64,000 nt of DNA, taken from assembly GCF_002167005.1 (NCBI RefSeq), contig NZ_NHTN01000016.1:1-64000 (forward strand). Reading direction: 5' to 3'. The notes below the pieces were generated by a model that worked only from the letters and a program-made list of their open reading frames with translations, did no database searches and had not been told where the DNA came from. Source of the DNA: Indiicoccus explosivorum. Lineage in GTDB: Bacteria; Bacillota; Bacilli; Bacillales_A; Planococcaceae. This document shows positions 23,362 through 32,049 of the stretch, one piece after another. Every line of letters starts with the position of its first letter. Position 1 is the first letter of the stretch. A program made the translations under genes and the position numbers.

Positions 23362-23922
23362 ATGGAAACAGAAGTGTATCTTGTCCGCCACGCGCATTCT
23401 ATCTATACACTCGAAGAACGGTCCCGGCCATTATCTGAAAAAGGGCGGAAAGAAGCCGATAAAGTGACGGATTCATTAACCGGCGTCAGCGTGGACCATG
23501 TGGTGTCGAGTCCATACTTGCGGGCTGTCCAGACAGTCGAAGGGGTCGCGCTGGAACGGGGACTCCCCATCCGGATGGTGGAAGGCTTGCGTGAAAGACA
23601 GCTTGCAGAAGGAGCGGTACAGGATTTTGACACGGCAATTCATAAAGTCTGGACGGAACCCGGTTTTGCATGGCCGGGCGGTGAATCGAACGATTCAGCC
23701 CAGCAAAGAGGCGTTGCCGCTTTTGAAGATGTCATAAAGCATTTTGAAGGGGGAACAATCGTCATCGGAACCCACGGGAATTTGATGGTGCTGATCATGA
23801 ATTATTATGATCCACAGTGCGGATTTGAATTTTGGAAACAGCTTACTATGCCGGACATCTATCGTTTAACGTTCAATGGACTCCGGATGATTGGCTGTGA
23901 AAGAATGTGGCAAGACTTGTAA
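23362..23922 (+). CDS. Histidine phosphatase family protein (phosphoglycerate mutase-like)
   Basis: A 186-residue member of the histidine phosphatase superfamily. The catalytic RHAHS motif is at residues 9-13; the second His is in THGNL (about 139-143), and R30/R54-type phosphate-binding arginines are present (S-S-P-Y-L-R-A-V-Q-T, about 49-58). It should remove phosphate from a small molecule or protein. CCAGGAGGATC precedes the ATG. It is likely in an operon with the GNAT gene upstream and the zinc-finger membrane gene downstream. Confidence 0.85.
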   Translation: METEVYLVRHAHSIYTLEERSRPLSEKGRKEADKVTDSLTGVSVDHVVSSPYLRAVQTVEGVALERGLPIRMVEGLRERQLAEGAVQDFDTAIHKVWTEPGFAWPGGESNDSAQQRGVAAFEDVIKHFEGGTIVIGTHGNLMVLIMNYYDPQCGFEFWKQLTMPDIYRLTFNGLRMIGCERMWQDL

Positions 23923-23943
23923 GAAGAAAGGAATGGAAATCCT

Positions 23944-24246
23944 ATGCCGAAATGCGATAATTGCGGCAGAAGATGGCCGTGGCGGGATGCCTTCTTAAAG
24001 TCATGGTTCCTTATCGGCGGCAAGCGCTGTCGTTTCTGCGGAGTGAAGCAATATGTCACACCTTCCTCGAGGCGCCGAATGAGTTTTTTGTCGGTTGCGC
24101 CGGCCGTTGCCGTCCTCTTGTGGGGAACAGCTGCGGAAGTGGACATTCTGGACCACCTGTACATGGCAGCGGCCATTGTAGTGATTGTCATCGCCCTGCT
24201 GCCGTTTGCCATGGAACTGACAAGCGAAGAGCAGCCGCTTTGGTGA
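23944..24246 (+). CDS. CXXC-20-CXXC zinc-finger membrane protein
   Basis: A 100-residue protein with two CxxC pairs (CDNC at 4-7 and CRFC at 29-32) separated by about 20 residues and followed by two membrane helices (about 48-62 and 70-90). This is the pattern of the small Bacillales family named for CXXC-20-CXXC. The zinc knuckle would face the cytoplasm. Function unknown. Confidence 0.75.
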   Translation: MPKCDNCGRRWPWRDAFLKSWFLIGGKRCRFCGVKQYVTPSSRRRMSFLSVAPAVAVLLWGTAAEVDILDHLYMAAAIVVIVIALLPFAMELTSEEQPLW

Positions 24247-24293
24247 AAAGAAATAACAGGAGAAATGATGGCATGACCATGCCTGTACACAGG

Positions 24294-24330
24294 AAACACC
24301 TTCCGCAATTACGAGCCGGAAGGTGTTTTT
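24294..24330. terminator. Bidirectional terminator
   Basis: 12-bp stem AAACACCTTCCG / CGGAAGGTGTTT with an 11-nt loop between convergent genes. Confidence 0.88.
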
Positions 24331-24345
24331 CTGCCTGTCCCCAGG

Positions 24346-26085
24346 CTATTCTGTCTTCGCTGCATAAAACATTCTCGACATCACAATACCGATGACCCCC
24401 AGTGTGATGAAGAGGAATGAGCGGATGACGATCGAAACGAAATGCATGTCGACGAACAGCAGTTTCAGTAAAGTGACAAAAATCAGCGCAATGCCGAAAA
24501 TGCGGATCTTCCTGTTGCCTGTTTTCATGCCGTAAAACACGGAGCTGATCGAGAACAGTCCCCAGACGACAGAAACCCCCATGCTCTGCAAATTCCCGCT
24601 GTACGCCTGAAGTCCGACGTCCGCCACAACGGTCAGGAAGACGAGAAGTGTCCCGACAAGAGACGAGCCAAGAAGGAGTCTGCCGGTTTTTCTGGAATCG
24701 CTGCTGATAATTGTGTCTCTGTCGTTAAACAGCCGGTATATCGTACCAAGTGCTGCGAGAAGGATCAGGAACGTCAGTGTTTCAAATGACCACACCCGCT
24801 CCATCAGGAGGCCTTCCTCAATCGTCATCCAGCCGCTGAAGAACAGCAGAAGGAAGGCCCCCGCCCGCTGGAACCGGCTGTTGATGGTGATGGCGAGATA
24901 GTAAAGGATGACCGACTCGACCAGGAAGACCGCTTTCAGTTCATACATATCGATCAGGCGGAAAAGACCGACCGATAAGATGAAGACAGCGACCGAACTG
25001 AATAAAACCAGTTTCCCGCCGGTTTTATTCCTGACGGAAAGGAGCGACAGTGCGGTGTAAAAGAGAAAAAGGCCGATCCAGAATCCGTCATAAGCTGTGA
25101 AGAAATCGTTTGAAAAGTCGACATATGCCGCGCCCTGAAATTGCGCTGGCCGGGAATTGAAGGCCACATAAAGCCAGGGGAGCGTGACAGCCGCACTTGA
25201 AAAGAGCAGCGGGAATTCCTGCGAATGGAACCGGTCGAATTTCGCGAGGACTGCAAGTGTGATCAACTGCTGGAGCAGCACGGATACGGCAATGACTTTC
25301 AGCGATGTGATGAGTTCAGCAGGCGCCAGCCCGAAACCCGAAAAGGCGGCATACGCGGAATACGTCAAATGCAGGAAAACGATGGACGAATACAGCAGTA
25401 TGATAAACCGTTCTTTTAATGACAGGGCGAACAGCGACATATACAGAAGGAACACATATGCGGCGAATAAATAGACATTGCCCTGTTCGTTCTCGAGAAG
25501 GAACGGCACGAGATAGCCGCCGGCCGCCACCAGGATTCCGAGTGCCTGTGATTTGTGGCGGACGGTGAAATAAACACCGCCGGCGATTCCGAGTACGTTC
25601 AGCACCATTGCGGGATAAATGGAGATGAAGCTGTAGAGCACATGAGCCGCGAATGTGCTCAAAATGAATGTCGTCACCGCACCGCTCAGCAAGGTGATCC
25701 CGAGCACTTTCCGATTTCCCGATATCTGCCGGTCTCCGAGGAAAGCCAGACCCGCTGCGGCTGCGAATCCGAGCAGCACCCGGACCGGTTCGGTGATCAG
25801 GCTGTTGTCGGCTGCCGCTTTGAATGCCCAGATGACACCGAGCAGTAAGACGAAGATGAAGATTCGCGGCAGCCATACCTGTCCGATTCGCTTTTCCCAG
25901 TCGATCGGATCTTCCCGGATCGGTTTCGGATTTCTGCTGAACTGCCAGGAGGGCTTATCCGTTCGGACAGGCTGATCATAGGTATGTGTTGGCTTGGCTG
26001 GATGACCGATGTTTTTGAGTTCGGCCACTTGCTGCTCTAAAGCGGCGATGCGCTTTTCCAGTTCAAAAATTTTCTGTTCCGACAT
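24346..26085 (-). CDS. DUF2339 polytopic membrane protein
   Basis: A 579-residue protein with a short N-terminal coiled coil (ELEKRIAALEQQVAEL, about residues 7-22), a Pro-rich linker, the W-E-x-R-I-G motif, and about 16 membrane segments, typical of DUF2339. Members are large membrane proteins of unknown role, perhaps linked to envelope integrity. The ATG at 26085 has GGGGAAGG upstream; an in-frame ATG at 26130 lacks one. It stands alone. Confidence 0.8.
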   Translation of the reverse strand: MSEQKIFELEKRIAALEQQVAELKNIGHPAKPTHTYDQPVRTDKPSWQFSRNPKPIREDPIDWEKRIGQVWLPRIFIFVLLLGVIWAFKAAADNSLITEPVRVLLGFAAAAGLAFLGDRQISGNRKVLGITLLSGAVTTFILSTFAAHVLYSFISIYPAMVLNVLGIAGGVYFTVRHKSQALGILVAAGGYLVPFLLENEQGNVYLFAAYVFLLYMSLFALSLKERFIILLYSSIVFLHLTYSAYAAFSGFGLAPAELITSLKVIAVSVLLQQLITLAVLAKFDRFHSQEFPLLFSSAAVTLPWLYVAFNSRPAQFQGAAYVDFSNDFFTAYDGFWIGLFLFYTALSLLSVRNKTGGKLVLFSSVAVFILSVGLFRLIDMYELKAVFLVESVILYYLAITINSRFQRAGAFLLLFFSGWMTIEEGLLMERVWSFETLTFLILLAALGTIYRLFNDRDTIISSDSRKTGRLLLGSSLVGTLLVFLTVVADVGLQAYSGNLQSMGVSVVWGLFSISSVFYGMKTGNRKIRIFGIALIFVTLLKLLFVDMHFVSIVIRSFLFITLGVIGIVMSRMFYAAKTE

Positions 26086-26394
26086 GTTCCTTCCCCTTTC
26101 GGTTTCTTTCTTCATTTTCCTGAATTTCACAAGGAAAGTCTGCTAATTTTCCGTCTTGATTGAGCAGCTGAATATTAAAAAACATTCTTATGGAAATAGA
26201 CTGGTTTTCCAGCTGAAAAGATTCATGAGAACGAAAAATGGATGAATAGGCAGTCTGCTTTAAAAACAGGTCATCCAGGACAATAAGTCGAATAGTAAAG
26301 CTGAAAGCCCCCGTTCGACGCTGAATGGCGGAAAACAGCGGCGGCCCGGCTACTGAGGCTTTAGTTGATTTTATTAAACGAGGGAGAGATTCAA
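26086..26394. other. 309-bp intergenic stretch
   Basis: Lies between the divergent DUF2339 and SDR genes and so should hold both promoters, but I see no near-consensus pair. The right half has a C-rich patch and a short inverted repeat around 26300-26345. No small ORF with a ribosome site was found. Confidence 0.5.
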
Positions 26395-27174
26395 TTGGCG
26401 GAACTTACAGGTAAAGTGGCAGTCGTCACGGGAGCAAGTCGCCTAAAAGGAATCGGTGCAGCGATCTGCAGAGAACTGGCCCAAAGCGGGTGCCATATCT
26501 TTTATACATATTGGACCGAATATGACCGCGAAATGCCTTGGCAGCTGAGTTCCGATGAACCAGAGAAGTTGAAGAGAGAGTTGGAGAAAACGGGCGCAAA
26601 AGTGAATTGCATGGAATTGGACCTGTTAGAAGCCGATGCACCAGCAAAACTGATGAACAAAGTCGAAGAACAGTTCGGAAGGTCCGATATTTTAGTGAAT
26701 AATGCCGCCTATTCAACACCGGGCGATTATTCAAATCTGACGGCGGAGGAATTGGATAAACATTACCGAGTGAATATCCGGGCAACTGCATTGCTTAGCA
26801 GCCAATTCGCTAAAAACTTCAAGGAAAAATCAGGGGGAAGAATAATAAATATTACATCTGGCCAATTTCAAGGACCGGTGCCGGGGGAACTGGCATATGC
26901 AGCAACAAAAGGAGCTGTGGATGCGTTGACTGTCTCACTATCCGCGGAACTTGCACCGCTCGGGATAACAGTTAACGCAGTGAACCCGGGACCGACGGAT
27001 ACCGGTTGGATGACCGATGAAATAAAACAGGAACTGCATCTGCTGTTTCCATTCGGCCGGATAGGTGAGCCAGAGGACGCGGCGAAAGCTGTGAAATTTC
27101 TCGCAAGCGAGGAAGGGAGCTGGATAACCGGACAGATCATTCATTCAGAGGGCGGATTCAAACGATGGGGCTAA
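26395..27174 (+). CDS. Short-chain dehydrogenase/reductase
   Basis: A 259-residue classical SDR. The cofactor loop TGASRLKGIG is at about residues 11-20 and the NNAA motif (about 101-104) and catalytic Ser and Y-x-x-x-K (ITSG ... YAATK, about 150-173) are all present, with the P-G-P-T-D-T motif after. The loop has two or three extra residues compared with the usual TGxxxGIG, as seen in some Bacillales 3-oxoacyl-ACP-reductase-like enzymes. Start is the TTG at 26395, 7 nt after AGGGAGAG. Substrate unknown. Confidence 0.85.
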   Translation: MAELTGKVAVVTGASRLKGIGAAICRELAQSGCHIFYTYWTEYDREMPWQLSSDEPEKLKRELEKTGAKVNCMELDLLEADAPAKLMNKVEEQFGRSDILVNNAAYSTPGDYSNLTAEELDKHYRVNIRATALLSSQFAKNFKEKSGGRIINITSGQFQGPVPGELAYAATKGAVDALTVSLSAELAPLGITVNAVNPGPTDTGWMTDEIKQELHLLFPFGRIGEPEDAAKAVKFLASEEGSWITGQIIHSEGGFKRWG

Positions 27175-27486
27175 GCGGAAATACTTTTAAGGAATCATTT
27201 TATGCCATGGTGAATTTTTTAGGTGAAATTGGGGAAGGGCTTCGATGAACAACCCATAATTTTTTCTCCGAGGACTGTAATAAAAAGGAGTTTGATTTGT
27301 AAATAAAGGAGAAAAAAAGATGAACTGTTATAACTTTCTGCTAATCGGTAAAATTCCTAGTAATTCAAAAATGAGGAATAAGACTAGTTTGATTTGTTTG
27401 AAAACATAACTATTATACCATTTAAAATACACAGAATCTTTTTATACTTGTAAACAGGCAGAAAAAATCCCATACATCAGAGAGGA
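27175..27486. other. 312-bp AT-rich intergenic stretch
   Basis: Markedly richer in A/T than its surroundings. It contains a ribosome-site-led short ORF at 27320 and a candidate promoter for the metallopeptidase (TTGATT, 16 bp, TATTAT at about 27390-27417). No terminator for the SDR gene was seen. Confidence 0.5.
27320..27409 (+). CDS. Possible 29-residue small ORF
   Basis: AAAGGAG lies 9 nt before an ATG opening 29 codons in an AT-rich region. The composition (Asn, Ser, Lys, Ile) is not clearly protein-like and there is no other support; it could act as a leader peptide for the metallopeptidase gene or be chance. Confidence 0.2.
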   Translation: MNCYNFLLIGKIPSNSKMRNKTSLICLKT

Positions 27487-29391
27487 ATGGACAATTTGAT
27501 CAAAGTCTTATCGACATCAGCGCTGGCAGCAGCGTTAGCCGGAACAGCCGTATTTGCAGGCACAGCGGGAACGAGTGATTCCGCAGCGGTACAGCCGGAA
27601 GCGAAACACGGTTTGGAACTCGCCCACTACGTGGGAGCTTCTCCGGAACTTGCACAAAAAGCAAAAGAACTCGGCGTGGATGTGTCCAAAGCGGACCCGG
27701 CTGAGAAAATCCAGAATGTAGGGACTAAGTTCCAGCAGGCTGGCGATAACCATGTTGCATATAAGCATGCGACAGGAGACGTTCCAGTTCTCGTAATCCT
27801 GGCGAAATATGCGGATAGCGATGAACCAGTAGGCGATATGGAAGGGCAAGTTCCGGCCAAGTATTATGAGGATTTGATCTTTGGCACAGAGTACAATCCT
27901 TACGAACTTCCGCAGTTCGAAAAATATGCAGTATCTCCAGACGGAGTGCCGGCTCCGACAAACAGCACGATGCAGAACATCTATAAGGAATCAAGCGATG
28001 ACCGCATCAATCTCGTCCGGAAAGAAAATACGGAATACGTCTGGGTGGAACTCCCGCATGGCGCTTCATACTACTTGGATCAGACTGGTAAGCATGCTGA
28101 AGGCGGCGCCTACAAGTACGGCAACGTCAACGGGGATGCGCATACAGGTGAATTCGTCCGCGATTTGCTGAAAGCAGCGGATGAGCAAGTTGATTTCTCT
28201 CAATATGCAGTAAAAAACGAAGAAACGGGTGAGTCTGAAGTTCCTTCTGTATTCATCGTACACGAAGGGACAGGGGCGGAATTCAGCCGCGACCCGGCAC
28301 AGTTCTGGTCGCACAAATGGGGTCTCTTGAGCGCGCTGTACTATGGCAAATACTATGAGACAGGATTCGTGGCTGCGGATGCAGACAGAGACGGAAAAGT
28401 CTCGGATGCTGAATGGGAAGCGTGGGCAACAGCAGTTGAATCTGATTTGACATATGATGGTGTAACGGTTAACACGTACAACATGCAGCCGGGCATCGGC
28501 GGTAACGTCGCCGGTTACGACCTGGCCACAGGCGGATACAAAGACGAGCTGAAAGAAGGTCCATTCCCGGCACAGGCGGGCGTGTATGCACACGAATTCG
28601 GCCATGCGCTCGGACTGCCTGATTTCTACGACACTACTTACACGTCACAAGGCGTCGGGAACTACTCGATGATGGCTGGCGGATCATGGATGCGTTATCC
28701 GAATGCTGCAGCATATTCAGGCAACTCGCCGACAGCATTCGATCCATTCTCGAAAATCTTCCTCGGCTGGTCTGAACCAATCGAAGTGACACCGCAGGAA
28801 GGTGTACAGGAAATCACACTGCCGCCGATCAACGCAGCGACAGCAACGAACGGCATCGTCAAGATGGAAGTCCCTGGCTCGAATGGCACAGAATACTTCC
28901 TATTCGAAAACATCCAGCAAGAAGGCTTCAATAAAGGCTTAATCCGGCAGGGTGCAGATTCTGAAGGACTGGTCGCTTGGCACGTTGATGAAAATGTCAT
29001 CTCTAAATATCAAACAGCCGGACTGCGCGTAAACAACGTCGCTAACTACATGAACAAGCGCTTTCAGTACAATGAGTCTGCATTTGCTTCTGATGGTTCG
29101 AAAATCACACACTACGGTCTCTCTGTCGTCCAGGCTGACGGCAATTACGACCTTGAGAAGTACGTAAACCGCGGTGACGCGGGTGACTTCTTCAATGAAG
29201 GTGAAGAACTGACGCCTGTATCCAGCAATGTCCATTCCGGTTCTTACTACTTCTGGCAAGACAGCGGTGCGGTTCCTGGAGACACGGGAATCCATGTAAC
29301 GGATATTAAAGAAAATGAAGACGGCTCTATCACAGCGAATTTCTCTTATAAAGAGACAGCTGTTAACACTGGAGCAAAAAAATCTAAGTAA
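27487..29391 (+). CDS. Secreted M6-type (immune inhibitor A-like) metallopeptidase
   Basis: A 634-residue secreted zinc endopeptidase. A signal peptide (about residues 1-25, AVFAG) is followed by a propeptide-like region, the M6 catalytic motif HEFGHALGLPD (H369, E370, H373, D379), the MMAGGSW Met-turn (about 395-401), and beta-rich C-terminal domains. Residues 298-309 form a perfect EF-hand calcium loop (DADRDGKVSDAE), before the catalytic helix. Immune inhibitor A proteins degrade host antimicrobial peptides in B. cereus/thuringiensis; in an environmental species nutrition is as likely. The ATG at 27487 directly abuts GAGAGGA, so a TTG at 27496 may be the true start. A long terminator follows. 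Confidence 0.88.
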   Translation: MDNLIKVLSTSALAAALAGTAVFAGTAGTSDSAAVQPEAKHGLELAHYVGASPELAQKAKELGVDVSKADPAEKIQNVGTKFQQAGDNHVAYKHATGDVPVLVILAKYADSDEPVGDMEGQVPAKYYEDLIFGTEYNPYELPQFEKYAVSPDGVPAPTNSTMQNIYKESSDDRINLVRKENTEYVWVELPHGASYYLDQTGKHAEGGAYKYGNVNGDAHTGEFVRDLLKAADEQVDFSQYAVKNEETGESEVPSVFIVHEGTGAEFSRDPAQFWSHKWGLLSALYYGKYYETGFVAADADRDGKVSDAEWEAWATAVESDLTYDGVTVNTYNMQPGIGGNVAGYDLATGGYKDELKEGPFPAQAGVYAHEFGHALGLPDFYDTTYTSQGVGNYSMMAGGSWMRYPNAAAYSGNSPTAFDPFSKIFLGWSEPIEVTPQEGVQEITLPPINAATATNGIVKMEVPGSNGTEYFLFENIQQEGFNKGLIRQGADSEGLVAWHVDENVISKYQTAGLRVNNVANYMNKRFQYNESAFASDGSKITHYGLSVVQADGNYDLEKYVNRGDAGDFFNEGEELTPVSSNVHSGSYYFWQDSGAVPGDTGIHVTDIKENEDGSITANFSYKETAVNTGAKKSK

Positions 29392-29397
29392 TAATGT

Positions 29398-29437
29398 GAA
29401 AATCCCGGTCTTGAGTTTCCTCAGGACCGGGATTTTC
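29398..29437. terminator. Bidirectional terminator
   Basis: 17-bp stem with one G-T pair (arms begin AAAATCCCGGTC and end GACCGGGATTTT), small loop; shared by the peptidase gene and the convergent small ORF. Confidence 0.9.
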
Positions 29438-29440
29438 TAA

Positions 29441-29581
29441 TTATCTGAAGAGAAAATATAAAACAATGATCACCACAACAATCAATCCGCCCCATGTCGG
29501 GAATCCGAAAAATGCGCGGTTATAGGTGTCGTCGCCTTTCCCGATGTCACTGTCGCGATTTCTATCCCGATTGTGCTTCAT
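29441..29581 (-). CDS. Small membrane protein (46 aa)
   Basis: A 46-residue protein: a polar, Asp/Arg-rich N-terminus (MKHNRDRNRDSDIGKGDD) and one membrane helix near the C-terminus (GGLIVVVIIVLYFLF). GGGAGGG lies 6 nt before the ATG at 29581. Composition and ribosome site both support a real gene. It is convergent with the peptidase and shares its terminator. Family not recognised. Confidence 0.6.
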   Translation of the reverse strand: MKHNRDRNRDSDIGKGDDTYNRAFFGFPTWGGLIVVVIIVLYFLFR

Positions 29582-29684
29582 TCTTTCCCTCCCAACTTCA
29601 AAGAGATTTACATGTAAATTATTTTCCTTATTGTAACTTTTCTTACGGTTTCCAGTCTAATGGGTAAAGAGAGGTGGGGCCGGT

Positions 29685-30173
29685 ATGAGGAAATTTTTCG
29701 CCATCACAACCATAGCTGCTATGCTGAGCGGATGCGGGATTTCAGAAGAAACATCTCCGGTGTCTTCTGAAATTCCTGGAACGGATTTGGAGATGCCATC
29801 TTCTGAAACACCGCCGGATTTGGAAGTCAATGCTGCTGGAATGAAAATTCCTGTCTTTCCTGGTTCCTATTCCTGGACTCACCTGGATGAAAATGGCGGT
29901 TTTGTTTCGACGGAGGCATCCGGCGGTGCACCAACAGACCTTGTCGATATGGAATCTCCATCTCAAGTGCCTTCCGGCGCTGAAGTGGATCTTCTATTCG
30001 AAGAAGAGCCGCTCAGGTATCGAACCGAAATCTGGCGGGAGAATGGCGAAGTGATCACGCTTCCAGGTGAAATTGAACTGGAGGGTTTGAATGGTGTTAC
30101 TGTATTCAATGTCATTGCAGAATGGGAACATGGAAAAGGCAATTATTCTTTTGCAGTGGATGTGCAGCGTTGA
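29685..30173 (+). CDS. Hypothetical lipoprotein with single copy of a duplicated domain
   Basis: A 162-residue lipoprotein: lipobox MLSGC (C17), a Ser/Pro/Glu-rich linker (about 20-45), then one beta-rich domain of about 115 residues starting PPDLEVNA and including G-x-Y-x-W-T-H-x-D (about 60-68) and ending F-x-V-x-A-x-W-E-x-G-x-G-N-Y-x-F-A-V-D-V-Q. The next gene carries two copies of the same domain. No known domain name comes to mind. Confidence 0.7.
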   Translation: MRKFFAITTIAAMLSGCGISEETSPVSSEIPGTDLEMPSSETPPDLEVNAAGMKIPVFPGSYSWTHLDENGGFVSTEASGGAPTDLVDMESPSQVPSGAEVDLLFEEEPLRYRTEIWRENGEVITLPGEIELEGLNGVTVFNVIAEWEHGKGNYSFAVDVQR

Positions 30174-30239
30174 ACCGTAACGTAGTAATGTGAAAGGGGA
30201 ACTGGTTATCTTCTGAACTAATCGGAGAGGGGACTGACT

Positions 30240-31085
30240 ATGTGGAAATCGATCGGTTTATTAGGACTTCTCTTCTTAGGGATTTGGGGGTATAACGCTT
30301 ACGCGGATTCGCAGGCACATCCTATTCCCGAAGTTACGGCGAACGGAGAAGCGCTGGAAGTGAGGGAAGGCTCTTACTGCTGGGACGGATTCATCAATTC
30401 AATGTGTGCCGATATGGTCTATACCTCCGCTTTCGAGATGGGTGACCGGGAAAAGGCTCCGGCACTTTCAACAACTGACGTCATCCGATTTGAGTTTGAC
30501 CGTGAACCGATTCCCGGCACACTTGCTGCCGAGCTATGGAGCGGAATGGAACAGTCCGTGCCTATTGAATTTAAGGACGGAACAATCTCCGTCCCTGATC
30601 AGGAAGGCTATTATGTCGTGCATCTGTCCGCACGGTGGGAACAAGGGACCGGCAATTACGGATTCGGTTTCTTTGTAAATGACTCAAATGAGGAAACAAG
30701 TATTGCCGAATCTTTTCGCCGGCCGCCGGATTTGCTGGTTCATGCAGGAAATGAAGTGATGACTATCGGTGCAGGTATGTATGAGTGGACGCATACTGAC
30801 CCATCCGGTGGGAAGATCAGCATCAGTTCGCTGGCGCTGCCAAGGAAGGAGGTAATAGCTTCTCTGGCTCCGCTGCCGGTCGAATCGAGCGAAGAACTCT
30901 CATTCGATTTCAATCTTGAACCGAACAAGGTGGATATGGAAGTATGGAAAAAGGATGGCAGTGACTTACCGATATTGGACGAACCGGATCTTTCGGATTT
31001 TGAAGGGGTCACCGTCTTTCAGTTGACGGCTTTCTGGAAACAGGGAACCGCACAATTTGTATTTGCGCTGGATGTTCAGGGATGA
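30240..31085 (+). CDS. Secreted protein with two copies of the same domain
   Basis: A 281-residue protein with an N-terminal signal segment (about 4-22, ending AYADS) and no lipobox. Residues about 30-145 and 160-281 are two copies of the domain found once in the lipoprotein just upstream: both end W-x-Q-G-T-(G/A)-x-(Y/F)-x-F and the second begins PPDLLVHAG and has G-M-Y-E-W-T-H-T-D. Copy 1 has a cysteine pair (C48, C56) missing from copy 2. The two genes are probably ancient duplicates in one unit. Function unknown. Confidence 0.7.
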   Translation: MWKSIGLLGLLFLGIWGYNAYADSQAHPIPEVTANGEALEVREGSYCWDGFINSMCADMVYTSAFEMGDREKAPALSTTDVIRFEFDREPIPGTLAAELWSGMEQSVPIEFKDGTISVPDQEGYYVVHLSARWEQGTGNYGFGFFVNDSNEETSIAESFRRPPDLLVHAGNEVMTIGAGMYEWTHTDPSGGKISISSLALPRKEVIASLAPLPVESSEELSFDFNLEPNKVDMEVWKKDGSDLPILDEPDLSDFEGVTVFQLTAFWKQGTAQFVFALDVQG

Positions 31086-31128
31086 AAAAGATATGTTACA
31101 ATTTGGAAAAATAGAAAGAAGTGACTCG

Positions 31129-32022
31129 ATGAAAAAAGGAATTGCCTTTTTGGTCTTAGCAACGATGCTCTGGGGCGGCAATTACATCTGCGGCCGGTTT
31201 CTCGCCGATGCCCTGCCTCCGACTTTATTGAATACGATCCGCTGGGCCATTTCTTCCGTCCTGCTGTGGGCAATCCTGCTGGTTAAAAGGAAGTCTCTTC
31301 CACTTCTTTCTATGTGGAAGGAATTCTTCATTCTCGGTTTTTTCGGCGTTTTCGCTTTTTCAACACTTGTCTATGCAGGGCTTCAGTCCATCAGCGCCTC
31401 ATCCGCAGGAATGATTACAGCTGGCATTCCTGTCGCGATTCTGCTGTTTACGCCGCTGATCCTGAAAGAAAAAATCAGCATGAGAGCTTGGATCGGCACC
31501 GGGATTTCGATTTTTGGCGTCATCCTGCTGTTCCAGGGAATGCAGGGAAGGGATACGGATGACTCTTTCACCGGACAGTTTGCAATCCTGCTGGCGTGCA
31601 TCGCCTGGGCATTGTATACCGTTTATGGAAAATACTACGGACGGAAAACGGATCCGCTCACGCTGACTGCCGGTGCTGCTGTGTACGGCACAGTGCTTAG
31701 CGCTTTCAGCTGCATCGGCACTGTTGATCCGCAGGCGGTTCATTTGGACGCTGCTGCCATTCTCGCAATCCTTTATGTCAGCACATTCGCTTCCGTCATC
31801 GCCTATCTTGCATGGAATGCAGGAGTCCGGGTGGTCGGCGCAGGGACAGCTGCGCCGTTCATCAACTTACTGCCTGTCTGGACGGTTGTCTTCGGACTTG
31901 TGCTGCTGAATGAAGAACTGGCTGTTTTGACGCTGGCCGGCGGCATCATCACCATCACCGGTGCTCTCCTTGCGAGTTATCGTGGAACTGCGGCACAAGG
32001 AGCGAAGAGGGCGTCGGACTGA
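31129..32022 (+). CDS. DMT-superfamily transporter (EamA type)
   Basis: A 297-residue membrane protein with ten helices in two EamA repeats (about 8-135 and 150-285). The first repeat opens with W-G-G-N-Y and the R-W motif (T-I-R-W-A-I-S-S), as usual for drug/metabolite exporters such as YdcZ/RhaT relatives. Substrate cannot be predicted. The ATG at 31129 has a weak GAAGTG site; the frame itself runs in from 31057 without a better start. Confidence 0.82.
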   Translation: MKKGIAFLVLATMLWGGNYICGRFLADALPPTLLNTIRWAISSVLLWAILLVKRKSLPLLSMWKEFFILGFFGVFAFSTLVYAGLQSISASSAGMITAGIPVAILLFTPLILKEKISMRAWIGTGISIFGVILLFQGMQGRDTDDSFTGQFAILLACIAWALYTVYGKYYGRKTDPLTLTAGAAVYGTVLSAFSCIGTVDPQAVHLDAAAILAILYVSTFASVIAYLAWNAGVRVVGAGTAAPFINLLPVWTVVFGLVLLNEELAVLTLAGGIITITGALLASYRGTAAQGAKRASD

Positions 32023-32049
32023 CAGCCACTGCCCGGCGCACGGGCACCG

